The notes: generated from the sequence alone by a model not told the origin. Shown: positions 35,041 through 44,596, numbered from the stretch's first letter. The stretch: 64,000 nucleotides of DNA from Pseudomonas sp. GR 6-02 (GCF_001655615.1 NZ_CP011567.1:1683001-1747000); one strand, 5' to 3'. A program made the numbers and translations.

Positions 35041-35790
35041 ATGAAGGTTCTTGTAGCTGTCAAACGCGTTGTGGATTACAACGTCAAGGTTCGCGTCAAG
35101 GCGGACAATTCCGGCGTCGACCTCGCCAACGTCAAGATGTCGATGAACCCGTTCTGCGAAATCGCAGTGGAAGAAGCCGTACGTCTGAAAGAGAAAGGCG
35201 TGGCGACTGAAATCGTCGTCGTCTCCATCGGCCCATCCACCGCTCAAGAGCAACTGCGCACCGCGCTGGCTCTGGGTGCCGACCGCGCCATCCTCGTCGA
35301 ATCCGCTGAAGATCTGACTTCCCTGGCCGTGGCCAAGCTGCTCAAGGCAGTGGTCGACAAGGAGCAGCCACAGCTGGTGATCCTCGGCAAACAAGCCATC
35401 GACAGCGACAACAACCAGACTGGCCAGATGCTCGCGGCATTGAGTGGCTACGGTCAGGGCACGTTCGCGTCGAAAGTCGAAGTGTCCGGCGATACAGTTG
35501 CCGTGACCCGCGAAATCGACGGCGGCGCGCAGACGGTTTCCCTGAAACTGCCGGCCATCGTCACCACCGACCTGCGTTTGAACGAGCCGCGCTACGCGTC
35601 CCTGCCAAACATCATGAAAGCCAAGAAGAAGCCTCTCGAAGTGCTGACTCCAGACGCTTTGGGCGTTTCCACCGCCTCCACCAACAAGACCCTGAAAGTC
35701 GAAGCGCCAGCTGCACGCAGCGCGGGTATCAAGGTCAAGTCGGTGGCTGAACTGGTCGAGAAACTGAAAAACGAAGCGAAGGTAATCTAA
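35041..35790 (+). CDS. etfB: Electron transfer flavoprotein subunit beta
   Basis: This is the AMP-binding beta subunit of ETF (249 aa), which accepts electrons from acyl-CoA and other dehydrogenases. Typical stretches include [69 protein letters not shown] and the [20 protein letters not shown] recognition loop. It begins after AGAGTAACGAGGAATCC and is followed 2 bp later by etfA. Confidence 0.97.
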   Translation: MKVLVAVKRVVDYNVKVRVKADNSGVDLANVKMSMNPFCEIAVEEAVRLKEKGVATEIVVVSIGPSTAQEQLRTALALGADRAILVESAEDLTSLAVAKLLKAVVDKEQPQLVILGKQAIDSDNNQTGQMLAALSGYGQGTFASKVEVSGDTVAVTREIDGGAQTVSLKLPAIVTTDLRLNEPRYASLPNIMKAKKKPLEVLTPDALGVSTASTNKTLKVEAPAARSAGIKVKSVAELVEKLKNEAKVI

Positions 35791-35792
35791 TC

Positions 35793-36722
35793 ATGACTAT
35801 CTTGGTAATCGCCGAACACGACAACAAAGTGCTGGCCCCGGCCACGCTGAACACCGTTGCTGCTGCCGCCAAGATCGGTGGCGACATCCACGTTCTGGTT
35901 GCAGGCCAGGGCGCTGGCGCCGTGGTTGAAGCCGCTGCGAAAATCGCTGGCGTGAGCAAAGTCCTGAACGCTGACAATGCTGCTTACGCACATCAGCTGC
36001 CGGAAAACGTTGCTCCACTGGTAGCCGAGTTGGGCAAGGGCTACAGCCACATCCTGGCTGCCGCCACTTCCAACGGCAAAAACATCCTGCCGCGCGTCGC
36101 CGCTCAGCTGGACGTTGACCAGATCTCCGAGATCATCTCGGTAGAAAGCGCCGATACCTTCAAGCGCCCGATCTACGCCGGTAACGCCATCGCTACTGTG
36201 CAATCGAATGCTGCAGTGAAAGTGATCACCGTGCGTGCGACCGGTTTCGACCCGGTGGCGGCTGAAGGTGGTTCGGCCGCCGTTGAAGCTGTTGCCGCTG
36301 TTCACAACGCCGGCACTTCCAGCTTCGTCAACGAAGAACTGGCCAAGTCCGACCGTCCGGAACTGACCGCTGCCAAGATCGTCGTTTCCGGCGGCCGTGG
36401 CATGCAGAACGGTGACAACTTCAAACACCTGTACGCCCTGGCCGACAAGCTGGGCGCTGCCGTCGGTGCTTCGCGCGCTGCGGTTGACGCAGGTTTCGTA
36501 CCCAACGACATGCAGGTCGGTCAGACCGGCAAGATCGTTGCGCCACAGCTGTACATCGCCGTCGGTATCTCCGGTGCGATCCAGCACCTGGCCGGCATGA
36601 AAGACTCCAAAGTGATCGTGGCGATCAACAAGGACGAAGAAGCGCCGATCTTCCAGGTGGCCGATTACGGCCTGGTGGCAGACCTGTTCGAAGCCATCCC
36701 TGAGTTCGAGAAGCTGGTCTAA
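35793..36722 (+). CDS. etfA: Electron transfer flavoprotein subunit alpha
   Basis: This is the FAD-binding alpha subunit of ETF (309 aa). The C-terminal FAD domain carries the signature [23 protein letters not shown], and [17 protein letters not shown] precedes it. It starts 2 bp after the etfB stop (TAATCATG), ensuring coupled synthesis, and ends at a strong terminator. Confidence 0.97.
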   Translation: MTILVIAEHDNKVLAPATLNTVAAAAKIGGDIHVLVAGQGAGAVVEAAAKIAGVSKVLNADNAAYAHQLPENVAPLVAELGKGYSHILAAATSNGKNILPRVAAQLDVDQISEIISVESADTFKRPIYAGNAIATVQSNAAVKVITVRATGFDPVAAEGGSAAVEAVAAVHNAGTSSFVNEELAKSDRPELTAAKIVVSGGRGMQNGDNFKHLYALADKLGAAVGASRAAVDAGFVPNDMQVGQTGKIVAPQLYIAVGISGAIQHLAGMKDSKVIVAINKDEEAPIFQVADYGLVADLFEAIPEFEKLV

Positions 36723-36746
36723 TCCGGCGGCTTGACTTATAAAGAG

Positions 36747-36772
36747 CCCGGCCTTTTGGTCGGGTTTTTTTT
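36747..36772 (+). terminator. Intrinsic terminator of etfBA
   Basis: A 7-bp stem CCCGGCC/GGTCGGG (one G-U pair) with a TTTT loop is followed by eight T. It lies 25 bp after the etfA stop. Confidence 0.9.
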
Positions 36773-36802
36773 GTTCCGGATTTGAGTGGGGAGAGTGTTG
36801 CC

Positions 36803-37651
36803 ATGGATCTGCGCCACTGGTTTGGCTGCTCTTTTTTGCCAGGATTGTGTTTAAGTCTGGCGCTGATGCCGGGGCTGTCCAGCGCTGCAGGCAAATGCGA
36901 ACGCTTGATCGTGACCGGCAGTCCCGACGCACCGCCGTACCTGTGGCAAGACCCGCAAAACCCTAAGCACCTGATTGGCGCCAGCGCTGATTTGTTGCAA
37001 CAAGTGGCGGGGGAGTTGGGCATCAAGGTTGAGCTGCTCTATGCCGGCAAACGCTCCCAGGCCCTGGATGAAGTGCGCAGCGGGCGGATGGACATGCTGG
37101 CCGATGCGCCGTTGATGGTCACTGAACTGGAAAATCTGGATTACATCCATCCTGCGATGCTGGAAAACGATTATCTGGTCTGGACTCGCAACGACTCGTT
37201 ATTGGTTTACAACGAAGCGCAGGACCTCCACGGTCATCCCGGCGCGTTGTCGGAAAAGGCTCGAGTGAGCCCTTCATTCGGCACTTTCGCCGAGCAGCAA
37301 TTGACCCTCTTGCGCACACCCAATCTGACTCAGGCCTTTCAGAAATTGCTGCTGGGCGAGGTGGAGTTTGTCCTCGCCGGTCGCTACTCGGGCATGGCCA
37401 TGGTGCAAACGCTGGGGATGGCCAATGACTTGATGGCCCACTCACAACCCATCGACAAACCCGGCCTGTACCTCGCGGTTTCCCATAACTCCGCCTGTAA
37501 CGATCCTTGGTTGCGCGGACAGCTGGCCAAAAAGATGACAGAATTGCCCGCCTCCGGACTGACGGAAGCTGCGTTGCTGCGCAATATCGAGCGTTGGAAA
37601 GCGCAAGGCTCACAGCCGCAGCCACAACCTGTCAGTACCCCAAAACAGTAG
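36803..37651 (+). CDS. Periplasmic solute-binding protein family 3
   Basis: This secreted amino-acid-type binding protein has 282 aa with a signal peptide ending near AAGKCE (about residue 29). The SBP_bac_3 pattern is seen in IVTGSPDAPPYLW, LIGASADLLQQVAGELGIKVELLYAG and SGRMDMLADAPLMVTEL. No permease or ATPase gene lies beside it, so it is an orphan, possibly sensory. ATG 36803 is preferred to the upstream GTG. Confidence 0.85.
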   Translation: MDLRHWFGCSFLPGLCLSLALMPGLSSAAGKCERLIVTGSPDAPPYLWQDPQNPKHLIGASADLLQQVAGELGIKVELLYAGKRSQALDEVRSGRMDMLADAPLMVTELENLDYIHPAMLENDYLVWTRNDSLLVYNEAQDLHGHPGALSEKARVSPSFGTFAEQQLTLLRTPNLTQAFQKLLLGEVEFVLAGRYSGMAMVQTLGMANDLMAHSQPIDKPGLYLAVSHNSACNDPWLRGQLAKKMTELPASGLTEAALLRNIERWKAQGSQPQPQPVSTPKQ

Positions 37652-37660
37652 GGATTTTTA

Positions 37661-38017
37661 GTGAGTATTCGACCTCTTTTCGCTGCCCTGGCCGTTCTGG
37701 CTCTGGCGGGTTGTGCAGCCGATCCGGCGCCGAATGAACAAATACGCCTGACCGAACAGGCCCTCGAACAAGCCAAGGCCGTGGGCGCTACCGCCGAGGA
37801 AGTGCCGGAGCTGAAACTGGCCCAGGACAAGTTCAACCGTGCCAAGGGCAACATGGCCGACCAGTCCTTCAAGAATGCGCGCATGCGGGCCGAGCAGGCC
37901 GAGCTGGACGCGCGCCTGGCCGAAGCCCGGGTTCTGACCCTCAAGAGTGAGGCGCAGTTGAACGTGCTCAATACCCGCATCGCCCGCCTGCGCAAGCAAC
38001 TGGGAGATGCTCAATGA
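37661..38017 (+). CDS. DUF4398 family lipoprotein
   Basis: This small lipoprotein (118 aa) has a clean lipobox LALAGC (Cys18). The mature part is a predicted long helix or coiled coil rich in Ala, Glu and Lys (KLAQDKFNRAKGNMADQSFKNARMRAEQAELDARLAEARV). It starts with GTG at 37661 and overlaps the OmpA-family gene by 4 bp (ATGA). The pair forms a cell-envelope operon, and the partner has a similar helical region next to an OmpA domain. Confidence 0.88.
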   Translation: MSIRPLFAALAVLALAGCAADPAPNEQIRLTEQALEQAKAVGATAEEVPELKLAQDKFNRAKGNMADQSFKNARMRAEQAELDARLAEARVLTLKSEAQLNVLNTRIARLRKQLGDAQ

Positions 38018-38826
38018 ACCTGAAGACCAAAGCACTCGGCGGCTTGATCCTGGCCGGCTGCGCAAGCCTTTATGGCTGCGCCGGTCAACACAGCGAAGTG
38101 GCGTTGCAGCAGGCCGGTGCCGACTTCCAGAAGGTCAAGGAAGACTCCAACGTGTTGCGTATCGCGCCCAAGGACGTGATTCGTGCCGGCGAGTCCCTGG
38201 CCCGCGCCGATCGACTGTCCAGCTACTGGGGCAGCGGTTCGGACGTGGCGCATTACGCCTACCTGAGCCAGCGCTACAGCGAAATCGCCCGGGAACATAC
38301 CAATCAAGTGCTCAACGAAGAGCGCGCAGCGAAGCTCGAACTCGAGCGTCAGCGCCTGCAATTGGCGCTGCGTGAGTCCAAGTTGCTTAGCGTGCAGCAA
38401 CAGGGCAAGTGGCTCGAAGAGCAGATCGTGGCGTTGGCGACCACCCAGACTGACCGTGGTCTGGTGATGACCCTGGGTGATGTGCTGTTCGATACCGGTG
38501 AAGCGGAGCTGAAGAGCTCGGCGAACCGCGTGGTGTTGAAAATCGTCCAGTTCCTGCAGCTCAACCCTAAGCGTGTGGTGCGGATCGAGGGTTATACCGA
38601 CAGCACTGGCGGTAAACAGGAAAACCTCAAGCTGTCCCGCGACCGGGCGCAATCGGTAGCTGACGTATTGACGGACCTGGGCATCGACGACAAACGCATC
38701 CAGGTTGAAGGGTACGGCGATGAGTACCCGGTGGACGCCAACGCTTCTGAGCGCGGTCGTGCGCAGAACCGTCGGGTGGAAATTGTGTTCTCCGACGAAA
38801 AAGGCCAGCTCGGCGCGGCCCGTTAA
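38014..38826 (+). CDS. OmpA family protein with DUF4398-like N-terminus
   Basis: This envelope protein (270 aa) has an N-terminal lipobox-like signal (LAGCASLYGC), a helical central part resembling the preceding DUF4398 lipoprotein, and a C-terminal OmpA peptidoglycan-binding domain. That domain includes VLFDTGEAELKSSA, RIEGYTDSTGGKQENLKLS, GYGDEYPVDANASERGRAQNRRVEI and the conserved Asp and Arg ligands. It probably bridges the outer membrane to peptidoglycan. It is translationally coupled to the gene before it. Confidence 0.92.
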   Translation: MNLKTKALGGLILAGCASLYGCAGQHSEVALQQAGADFQKVKEDSNVLRIAPKDVIRAGESLARADRLSSYWGSGSDVAHYAYLSQRYSEIAREHTNQVLNEERAAKLELERQRLQLALRESKLLSVQQQGKWLEEQIVALATTQTDRGLVMTLGDVLFDTGEAELKSSANRVVLKIVQFLQLNPKRVVRIEGYTDSTGGKQENLKLSRDRAQSVADVLTDLGIDDKRIQVEGYGDEYPVDANASERGRAQNRRVEIVFSDEKGQLGAAR

Positions 38827-38844
38827 GGGCTGCGTCACTGGAAA

Positions 38845-38877
38845 AACCCGGCCTGCTCAGCAGCGCCGGGTTTTTTT
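38845..38877 (+). terminator. Intrinsic terminator after the OmpA-family gene
   Basis: AACCCGGC and GCCGGGTT pair around an internal CTGCTCAGCAG stem, followed by TTTTTTT. Confidence 0.9.
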
Positions 38878-38950
38878 GCGCCCGTCAAATGCGTCGTAAA
38901 ACAGTACAGCTTTTGCTGACACCGCACTGTATGGTCGACTATTGTAGTAA

Positions 38951-38982
38951 CTGTCCCAGTACACTTCTAAACTGTTCCGGTA
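38951..38982 (+). promoter_or_regulatory. Direct repeats upstream of the MocR gene
   Basis: CTGTCCCAGTA (38951-38961) and CTGTTCCGGTA (38972-38982) are near-identical and exactly 21 bp apart, about two helical turns. MocR regulators such as GabR and PdxR bind direct repeats, so these are probable autoregulatory sites. Confidence 0.55.
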
Positions 38983-39028
38983 TTGTTTCACACAAGAATA
39001 AAATGCCCGTGAAATCGAGTGCTGCGTC

Positions 39029-40468
39029 ATGACCAATCTCTTGCTCTATCAACGTATTGCTCAGCAACTGGCCGAAGACATCCGCCGTGGCGTCTATCAG
39101 CCGGGAGAGCGCGTGCCTTCAGTGCGCAAGATGAGCTCGCAGCTCAACGTCAGCCATGCGACGGTGTTGCAGGCCTACGCCAACCTTGAAGATCAAGGGC
39201 TGATCCGTGCCCGGCCGCAATCCGGTTACTACGTGCACCAGACACCCGCCCTGACGGCACCGACCCCGGACATCGCCCGGGTCGAGCGCCCAGGCCTGGT
39301 CACCCGCAGCAGCATCATTCAGCAAGTCCTGGTCGAATCCCGCCGTGAGGGGGTCTTCCCGTTGGGCGCGGCTGTACCGAGTGTCGATTATCTGCCGGTG
39401 CGGGCACTGCATCAGCAACTGGCCAAAGTCACCCGTTTCCATAGTCCGCGCGCGTTCAGCTATATGTTCAGCCCTGGTTTCGAGCCGTTGCGTCGGCAAG
39501 TGGCGATCCGCATGCGCGATGCCGGCGTGGTGGTTGATCCGTCGGAAGTGGTAATCACCCACGGCTGCGTCGATGCATTGCAGATGTCTCTGCGCGTATT
39601 GACCCGGCCGGGCGATCTGATCGCCGCCGAGTCGCCGACCTATTACGGTTTGCTGCAACTGGCCGACCTGCTGGGGCTGAAAGTCATCGAGATCCCCAGC
39701 GATCCGGCCACCGGCATGAGCCTCGAGGCCTTGCAATTGGCGGCCAACCAGTGGTCGATCAAGGCACTGGTGCTGACCACGCGCCTGAGCAATCCCTTGG
39801 GCGGCACCATGCCCGAAGAGCGGCAGAAACAACTGCTGCGCCTGGCCTCGGATTTCGATATCCAGATCGTTGAAGACGATATTTATGGCGAGCTGATGTT
39901 CGAGCAGGGGCGCACCAAATCGCTCAAGGCCTATGACCGGCTGGATCGGGTGATTTATTGCTCCAGCTTCTCCAAAACCCTGTCGCCCGGCGTGCGGATC
40001 GGCTGGATGATTGCCGGCAAGTACCAGCAGGAAATTCAGCGCTTGCAGACGTTCAGCACGCATTCGGCCTGCAGTGTCACGCAAATGGGCATTGCCGCCT
40101 ATCTGGAGAACGGCGGGTACGACCGGCATTTGCGTTACATCCGTCAGGAGTACCGCAAGAACCTCAGCGCTTTCCAACTGGCAGTGCAGCAATACTTCCC
40201 GGAAGGCACACAGATGACCCGGCCTACCGGCGGTTTCATTCTGTGGGTCAGTTTGCCGGGGCGGGTCAATACGCAAGAGTTGCATGTGCGTGCGCTGCAG
40301 CAGGGCATCAGCATTGCGCCGGGGCTTATTTTCAGTAACACCGAGCAATTCAATCACTGCATTCGCCTGAACTGCGGCATCCCCTGGAACCGCGAGGCCG
40401 AGCGTGCATTGATGACACTGGGGCTGCTGGCGACGCAATTGTGTCAGGAGACAACGAGCGGTTTTTGA
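39029..40468 (+). CDS. MocR family regulator (GntR helix plus aminotransferase domain)
   Basis: The N-terminal GntR winged helix (about residues 1-75, LAEDIRRGVYQPGERVPSVR) is joined to a fold-type I aminotransferase-like domain of about 390 residues. It has the PLP lysine in YCSSFSKTLSPGVRIGW and the aspartate/tyrosine in VEDDIYGEL. These proteins use PLP or its adducts as effector to regulate transcription. It has 479 aa, the family size. It is divergent from nothing and stands alone; direct repeats lie upstream. The target genes are unknown, and the next gene is unrelated. Confidence 0.9.
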   Translation: MTNLLLYQRIAQQLAEDIRRGVYQPGERVPSVRKMSSQLNVSHATVLQAYANLEDQGLIRARPQSGYYVHQTPALTAPTPDIARVERPGLVTRSSIIQQVLVESRREGVFPLGAAVPSVDYLPVRALHQQLAKVTRFHSPRAFSYMFSPGFEPLRRQVAIRMRDAGVVVDPSEVVITHGCVDALQMSLRVLTRPGDLIAAESPTYYGLLQLADLLGLKVIEIPSDPATGMSLEALQLAANQWSIKALVLTTRLSNPLGGTMPEERQKQLLRLASDFDIQIVEDDIYGELMFEQGRTKSLKAYDRLDRVIYCSSFSKTLSPGVRIGWMIAGKYQQEIQRLQTFSTHSACSVTQMGIAAYLENGGYDRHLRYIRQEYRKNLSAFQLAVQQYFPEGTQMTRPTGGFILWVSLPGRVNTQELHVRALQQGISIAPGLIFSNTEQFNHCIRLNCGIPWNREAERALMTLGLLATQLCQETTSGF

Positions 40469-40555
40469 CTTGCGGGGCAGTTATGAACTGCCCGCTTGTC
40501 TTGTCGCCTCCAACAGGCGAGCATATAACCTTCTGCCGTTCGCGTCGTTGGGTCC

Positions 40556-41023
40556 ATGAAGCCGATTTTTCCTTCTGCCTGGTTATTGATCTGCCTGTTG
40601 ATGACTTGTCATGCGGAAGGTGTCATGGCGGCTTCCGTTCAGGAAAAACCGACAGCCGCCGCAACCGCGAAAAAACCGGCGACGGCTATAAAAACCGCTC
40701 CGGTCAAAAAAAAGGCTGCCCCGGTCAAAAAGCGTTCTCCCATTGCTTCCAAGTCAAAACCAGCCAGCGAAGTGTTGAAAACCAACCTCCCTCCCGCCAA
40801 TCTCGACTTGAGCTTGCCCAAGGATAAGGTCGATGAATTGAAACCGGTCGGCACGGTACCGTTGCCTCGACACGATGCGGTGTTGCCGCAAATGTTCGGT
40901 GGCAAAAGCAGTCCGTTTCAGCTGAACGGTCGCCTGATCAGCAACGAAATGCAGCTGCAACGGCGCAACGAAGAGCGCCGGGACGTTGAAGGCGCGGCAC
41001 TGGAATTCGAGTTCAAGCAGTAA
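40556..41023 (+). CDS. Secreted Ala/Lys-rich hypothetical protein
   Basis: This protein (155 aa) starts with a signal peptide (to about MAAS, residue 26). A Lys/Ala/Pro-rich, low-complexity segment with repeated APVKK units follows, then a conserved C-terminal part (LPKDKVDELKPVGTVPLPR...NEERRDVEGAALEFEFKQ). It is sometimes annotated as translation initiation factor 2 because of the Ala/Lys-rich region, which is misleading. A periplasmic role is likely; the function is unknown. Confidence 0.75.
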   Translation: MKPIFPSAWLLICLLMTCHAEGVMAASVQEKPTAAATAKKPATAIKTAPVKKKAAPVKKRSPIASKSKPASEVLKTNLPPANLDLSLPKDKVDELKPVGTVPLPRHDAVLPQMFGGKSSPFQLNGRLISNEMQLQRRNEERRDVEGAALEFEFKQ

Positions 41024-41190
41024 ATTTCCCCCTGTTCGTGACCCGCGAAACAGACGCTTTGTCGGAGACTGGTCAGTCACGTTCGTTTGAGCGTAAAAAC
41101 CCGGGCCCGGGTAATTTAAAACAACTGTTTTAGCCGTTACTCTGTGCCGCGTCCCTTTAACACATTGCTCGTCGCGAGGAGCTTGTCGTC

Positions 41191-41445
41191 ATGAGATGCC
41201 GTGAAGGCTGTGGCGCCTGTTGCATTGCCCCTTCCATCAGTTCGCCGATTCCCGGCATGCCCAATGGCAAAGCCGCCGGAGAACGATGCGTACAACTGTC
41301 TGCCGATAACCTGTGCAGCATTTTCGGCAAGCCGGAACGCCCCGCGGTGTGTTCGGCATTTGAGGCCGATGTCGAGGTTTGCGGAAGCAGCCGCGACGAA
41401 GCGATCAAATTGCTGGGCTGGTGGGAGCAAATGACGGCCGCGTGA
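41191..41445 (+). CDS. YkgJ family cysteine cluster protein
   Basis: This small protein (84 aa) has a CxxxCxxCC-type metal cluster: MRCREGCGACCIAPSIS, then CVQLSADNLCSIFGKPERPAVCSAF. The cysteine spacing is that of the zinc- or iron-chelating YkgJ family. Function is unknown. It lies 41 bp before the START-domain gene, possibly in one transcript. Confidence 0.85.
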   Translation: MRCREGCGACCIAPSISSPIPGMPNGKAAGERCVQLSADNLCSIFGKPERPAVCSAFEADVEVCGSSRDEAIKLLGWWEQMTAA

Positions 41446-41486
41446 TGTGTTCAACGAACGGAACTTCAACAATAAGGAATAAGACT

Positions 41487-42089
41487 ATGGGTTCGCTGCA
41501 TCGTATCGCTGTGCTGTGTGGTTTGACGGTTTTGCTGGCCTCCACGGCCCAGGCCGAAGACTGGAAAACCGCCAAGGACGAAGATGGCATCAAGGTGTCC
41601 TTGAGTGAGGTGGCCGGTTCCCAATACAAGGCTTACCGTGGTGTAACGATCATGAAGACCACCATGGCCAAACTGCGTGCACTGCAGGAAGATGTTCCGG
41701 GAGCCTGCGCCTGGATTCACGAGTGCAAGGTCCAGAAGCTGCTCAAGCACGAAGGCAACCAGAGCTGGACCTACACTCAGTTCAATACACCCTGGCCGGT
41801 CACTGCTCGCGATTCGGTGTTGCATGTCACTACCGTTGACGGCGCTGATGGCAGCCTGACCCGCGAGCTGGAAGGGCAGCCGAAGTACCTTCCGGAAGAA
41901 AAGGGTTTTGTACGGGTCGCCCAGGTCAAGGGTTTCTGGAAGTTCGTGCCTAAAGGCGATCAAGTCGAAGTGACTTATCAGGTTCACACTGATCCAGGCG
42001 GCAGCGTGCCGTCGTGGTTGGCCAACAAGTTCGTGGTCGATGCGCCGTTCAATACTCTCAAAGCCCTGAAAGAACGCGCCGAGAAGTAG
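41487..42089 (+). CDS. START domain protein, secreted
   Basis: This lipid-transfer-like domain protein (200 aa) has an N-terminal signal peptide (cleaved near AQAED, residue 22). The START pattern is seen in DWKTAKDEDGIKVSLSEV, IHECKVQKLLKHEG, YTQFNTPWPVTARDSV and KGFWKFVPKGDQVEVTYQVH. ATG 41487 follows an AATAAGGAATAAGACT site. Periplasmic binding of a lipid or other hydrophobic ligand is inferred. Confidence 0.88.
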   Translation: MGSLHRIAVLCGLTVLLASTAQAEDWKTAKDEDGIKVSLSEVAGSQYKAYRGVTIMKTTMAKLRALQEDVPGACAWIHECKVQKLLKHEGNQSWTYTQFNTPWPVTARDSVLHVTTVDGADGSLTRELEGQPKYLPEEKGFVRVAQVKGFWKFVPKGDQVEVTYQVHTDPGGSVPSWLANKFVVDAPFNTLKALKERAEK

Positions 42090-42120
42090 CCGCGTATCCA
42101 GTTGATGCGGCCTGTTCAAC

Positions 42121-42146
42121 AACGCCCCGATCAAATCGGGGCGTTT
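42121..42146 (+). terminator. Intrinsic terminator after the START gene
   Basis: AACGCCCCGAT and ATCGGGGCGTT pair perfectly (11 bp) with a CAA loop, followed by TTTCATTTC. The following stretch to 42442 holds no gene or motif that I recognise; it must contain the promoter of the LTA-synthase-like gene. Confidence 0.9.
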
Positions 42147-42442
42147 CATTTCTACCAGGGGAGGGGAGTTATTTTGTTTCCGGATATGCGTTGAACGAAA
42201 TTTTCACAATCTCTCCAAGACAATTCGCCTCAACGAATCAACCCCGCAACTTTGCGCCCACGCCGCTTGTCCCTGACCGCTATGAGCGGCAGTTTGGCTG
42301 TCGGGCAGTAATCAATGGCAATGCCGCGGTTGATCGTGCAACATTTGCGCACCGCGCACGCCCCGGGGCCGAGGATGGCCAACAGAGGGCAAGGCGCCAC
42401 TGTATTTTTGTAACTTCAACTTCCAATGGGTCCTAAAACGAC

Positions 42443-44536
42443 ATGGCAAACCCGGACGCCCTGAATCAGCAGCGAGCTACTAGTCGCCTGCTGCAACCGA
42501 CCGTCAAATCGCATCTGGCCTACACGCTGTTGTGCGCCCTGATCATGATGGTCATGTTCAGCCTGCTGCGCGTCGCGCTGCTGGTCTACAACCGCTCGAT
42601 GATCCTCGACACACCGGCTTCGACCTTCCTGGAAGCGTTCGCCAATGGCTTGCGTTTCGACCTGCGCCTGGTGGTTTACCTCAGCGTTCCGCTGCTGCTG
42701 GCCCTGTTCAGCGCCCGGGCCATGGCGGCCCGCGGGTTCTTCCGGCTCTGGTTGACTGTTGCCTCGAGTATCGCGCTGTTCCTCGGCCTGATGGAGATGG
42801 ACTTTTACCGCGAGTTCCACCAGCGCCTCAACGGCCTGGTCTTCCAGTATGTGAAAGAAGACCCGAAAACCGTGATGAGCATGCTCTGGTACGGTTTTCC
42901 GGTAGTTCGCTACCTGTTGGCCTGGGGTGTGGGCACGTTGATTCTGACCCTCGCGTTCAAGGGCGCCGACCGCGCCACACGTCCTCGCGGGCCGTTCAGC
43001 GGTGGCAGCATCGGCACGCGCCAGGTCGCTCCGTGGTATGCGCGCGGCGTGGTGTTCGTGGTCTGCCTGATGGTCTGTGTGGTCGCGGCGCGTGGCACCC
43101 TGCGCCAGGGCCCGCCGCTGCGTTGGGGTGACGTCTACACCACCGACTCGAATTTCGCCAACCAGTTGGGCCTCAACGGCACGCTGTCGCTGATCGCCGC
43201 GGCCAAGAGCCGGATGTCCGAAGAGCGCGACAACATCTGGAAAGCCACACTGGAACAACCTCTGGCCCAGCAGACCGTGCGCGATATGCTGCTGACTCCG
43301 AGCGACAAACTGGTGAACCCGGAGACCGCCGCGGTGCGTCGCAACTACACCCCCGACGCCAACAAGACACTGCCGATCAAGAACGTCGTGGTGATCCTGA
43401 TGGAAAGCTTCGCCGGTCACTCGGTGGGCGCTCTGGGACGTCCGGGCGAGATCACGCCTTCCTTCGACAAACTGTCGAAAGAAGGTCTGTTGTTCGACCG
43501 TTTCTTCTCCAACGGCACCCATACCCACCAAGGTATGTTCGCCACCATGGCCTGCTTCCCGAACCTGCCAGGTTTCGAATACCTGATGCAGACCCCGGAA
43601 GGCAGCCACAAACTGTCCGGCTTGCCACAGTTGCTCAGCACTCGTGGCTACGACGATGTGTATGTTTATAACGGCGACTTCGCCTGGGACAACCAGTCGG
43701 GCTTCTTCAGCAACCAGGGCATGACCAACTTCATCGGGCGCAATGACTTCGTCAACCCGGTGTTCTCCGACCCGACCTGGGGCGTGTCTGACCAGGACAT
43801 GTTCAACCGTGGCCTGGAAGAGTTGAAAGCCCGCGACGGCAAGGACAAGAAACCGTTCTATGCCTTGCTGCAAACCCTGTCCAACCACACGCCATACGCC
43901 TTGCCGACACCATTGCCGGTGGAGCGCGTGACCGATCGTGGCAGCCTCAACGAACACTTGACCGCCATGCGCTACTCCGACTGGGCATTGGGTCAGTTCT
44001 TTGAAAAGGCTCGCAAAGAGCCGTACTTCAAGGAAACCCTGTTCGTGATCGTCGGCGACCACGGTTTTGGCAATGAACAACAGATCACCGAAATGGACCT
44101 GGGCCGCTTCAACGTGCCGATGCTGATGATCGGGCCGGGCATACAGGAAAAATTCGGTCAGGTCGACCACACTGTGGGCACCCAGATCGACATCGTGCCG
44201 ACCATCATGGGCCGCGTGGGTGGCGATGTGGTCCATCAATGCTGGGGGCGTGACTTGCTGAACCTGCCGGAAGGTGACAAGGGTTTCGGCATGATCAAGC
44301 CGTCGGGCAGCGATCAGACGGTCGCCTTGCTCACCGCGGACCGCGTGCTGGTACTGCCTAAAGAGATGCCGCCAAGGTTGTATCAATACGAACTGGGCGC
44401 TAACCCGAAAGGTGAAGTGATCCCGGCATCGGCTGACGAAGCGGCGCTCAAGCAGAAGCTCGAGTCGTTCATCCAGACGGCTACCAAGAGCCTGTTGGAC
44501 AACACCGCCGGTGTGGTTGACGGCAAACCGGACTAA
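42443..44536 (+). CDS. LTA synthase family (sulfatase-like) membrane enzyme
   Basis: This inner-membrane protein (697 aa) has about five N-terminal membrane segments within residues 30-220, then a large periplasmic sulfatase domain. The metal and nucleophile residues are in VVILMESFAGHSVGALG, FSNGTHTHQGMFATMACFPN (Thr nucleophile) and IVGDHGFGNEQ. In Gram-negatives such enzymes transfer phosphoglycerol or phosphoethanolamine to periplasmic glucans or lipids. OpgB-like activity is plausible but not shown. It is a single gene. Confidence 0.9.
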   Translation: MANPDALNQQRATSRLLQPTVKSHLAYTLLCALIMMVMFSLLRVALLVYNRSMILDTPASTFLEAFANGLRFDLRLVVYLSVPLLLALFSARAMAARGFFRLWLTVASSIALFLGLMEMDFYREFHQRLNGLVFQYVKEDPKTVMSMLWYGFPVVRYLLAWGVGTLILTLAFKGADRATRPRGPFSGGSIGTRQVAPWYARGVVFVVCLMVCVVAARGTLRQGPPLRWGDVYTTDSNFANQLGLNGTLSLIAAAKSRMSEERDNIWKATLEQPLAQQTVRDMLLTPSDKLVNPETAAVRRNYTPDANKTLPIKNVVVILMESFAGHSVGALGRPGEITPSFDKLSKEGLLFDRFFSNGTHTHQGMFATMACFPNLPGFEYLMQTPEGSHKLSGLPQLLSTRGYDDVYVYNGDFAWDNQSGFFSNQGMTNFIGRNDFVNPVFSDPTWGVSDQDMFNRGLEELKARDGKDKKPFYALLQTLSNHTPYALPTPLPVERVTDRGSLNEHLTAMRYSDWALGQFFEKARKEPYFKETLFVIVGDHGFGNEQQITEMDLGRFNVPMLMIGPGIQEKFGQVDHTVGTQIDIVPTIMGRVGGDVVHQCWGRDLLNLPEGDKGFGMIKPSGSDQTVALLTADRVLVLPKEMPPRLYQYELGANPKGEVIPASADEAALKQKLESFIQTATKSLLDNTAGVVDGKPD

Positions 44537-44551
44537 GTTTTTCCGGAATAC

Positions 44552-44583
44552 AAAAGAGGCCCTTCGCAGGGCCTCTTTTTTTT
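44552..44583. terminator. Bidirectional intrinsic terminator
   Basis: AGAGGCCCT and AGGGCCTCT pair around TCGC with flanking A and T runs on both sides, so it can serve the upstream gene and the convergent DUF3309 gene. Confidence 0.9.
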
Positions 44584-44596
44584 GCCGGTAGAATCT

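Noticed and set aside
39119..40438. 439-codon open frame on the minus strand
   Set aside because: It is a shadow of the MocR gene.
40556..41023. Translation initiation factor 2 label for the Ala/Lys-rich protein
   Set aside because: The protein has a signal peptide and only low-complexity similarity to IF-2; there is no GTPase domain.
42416..44386. 656-codon open frame on the minus strand
   Set aside because: It mirrors the LTA-synthase-like gene, its composition is rich in His, Gln and Val as in antisense frames of GC-rich genes, and it matches no family.
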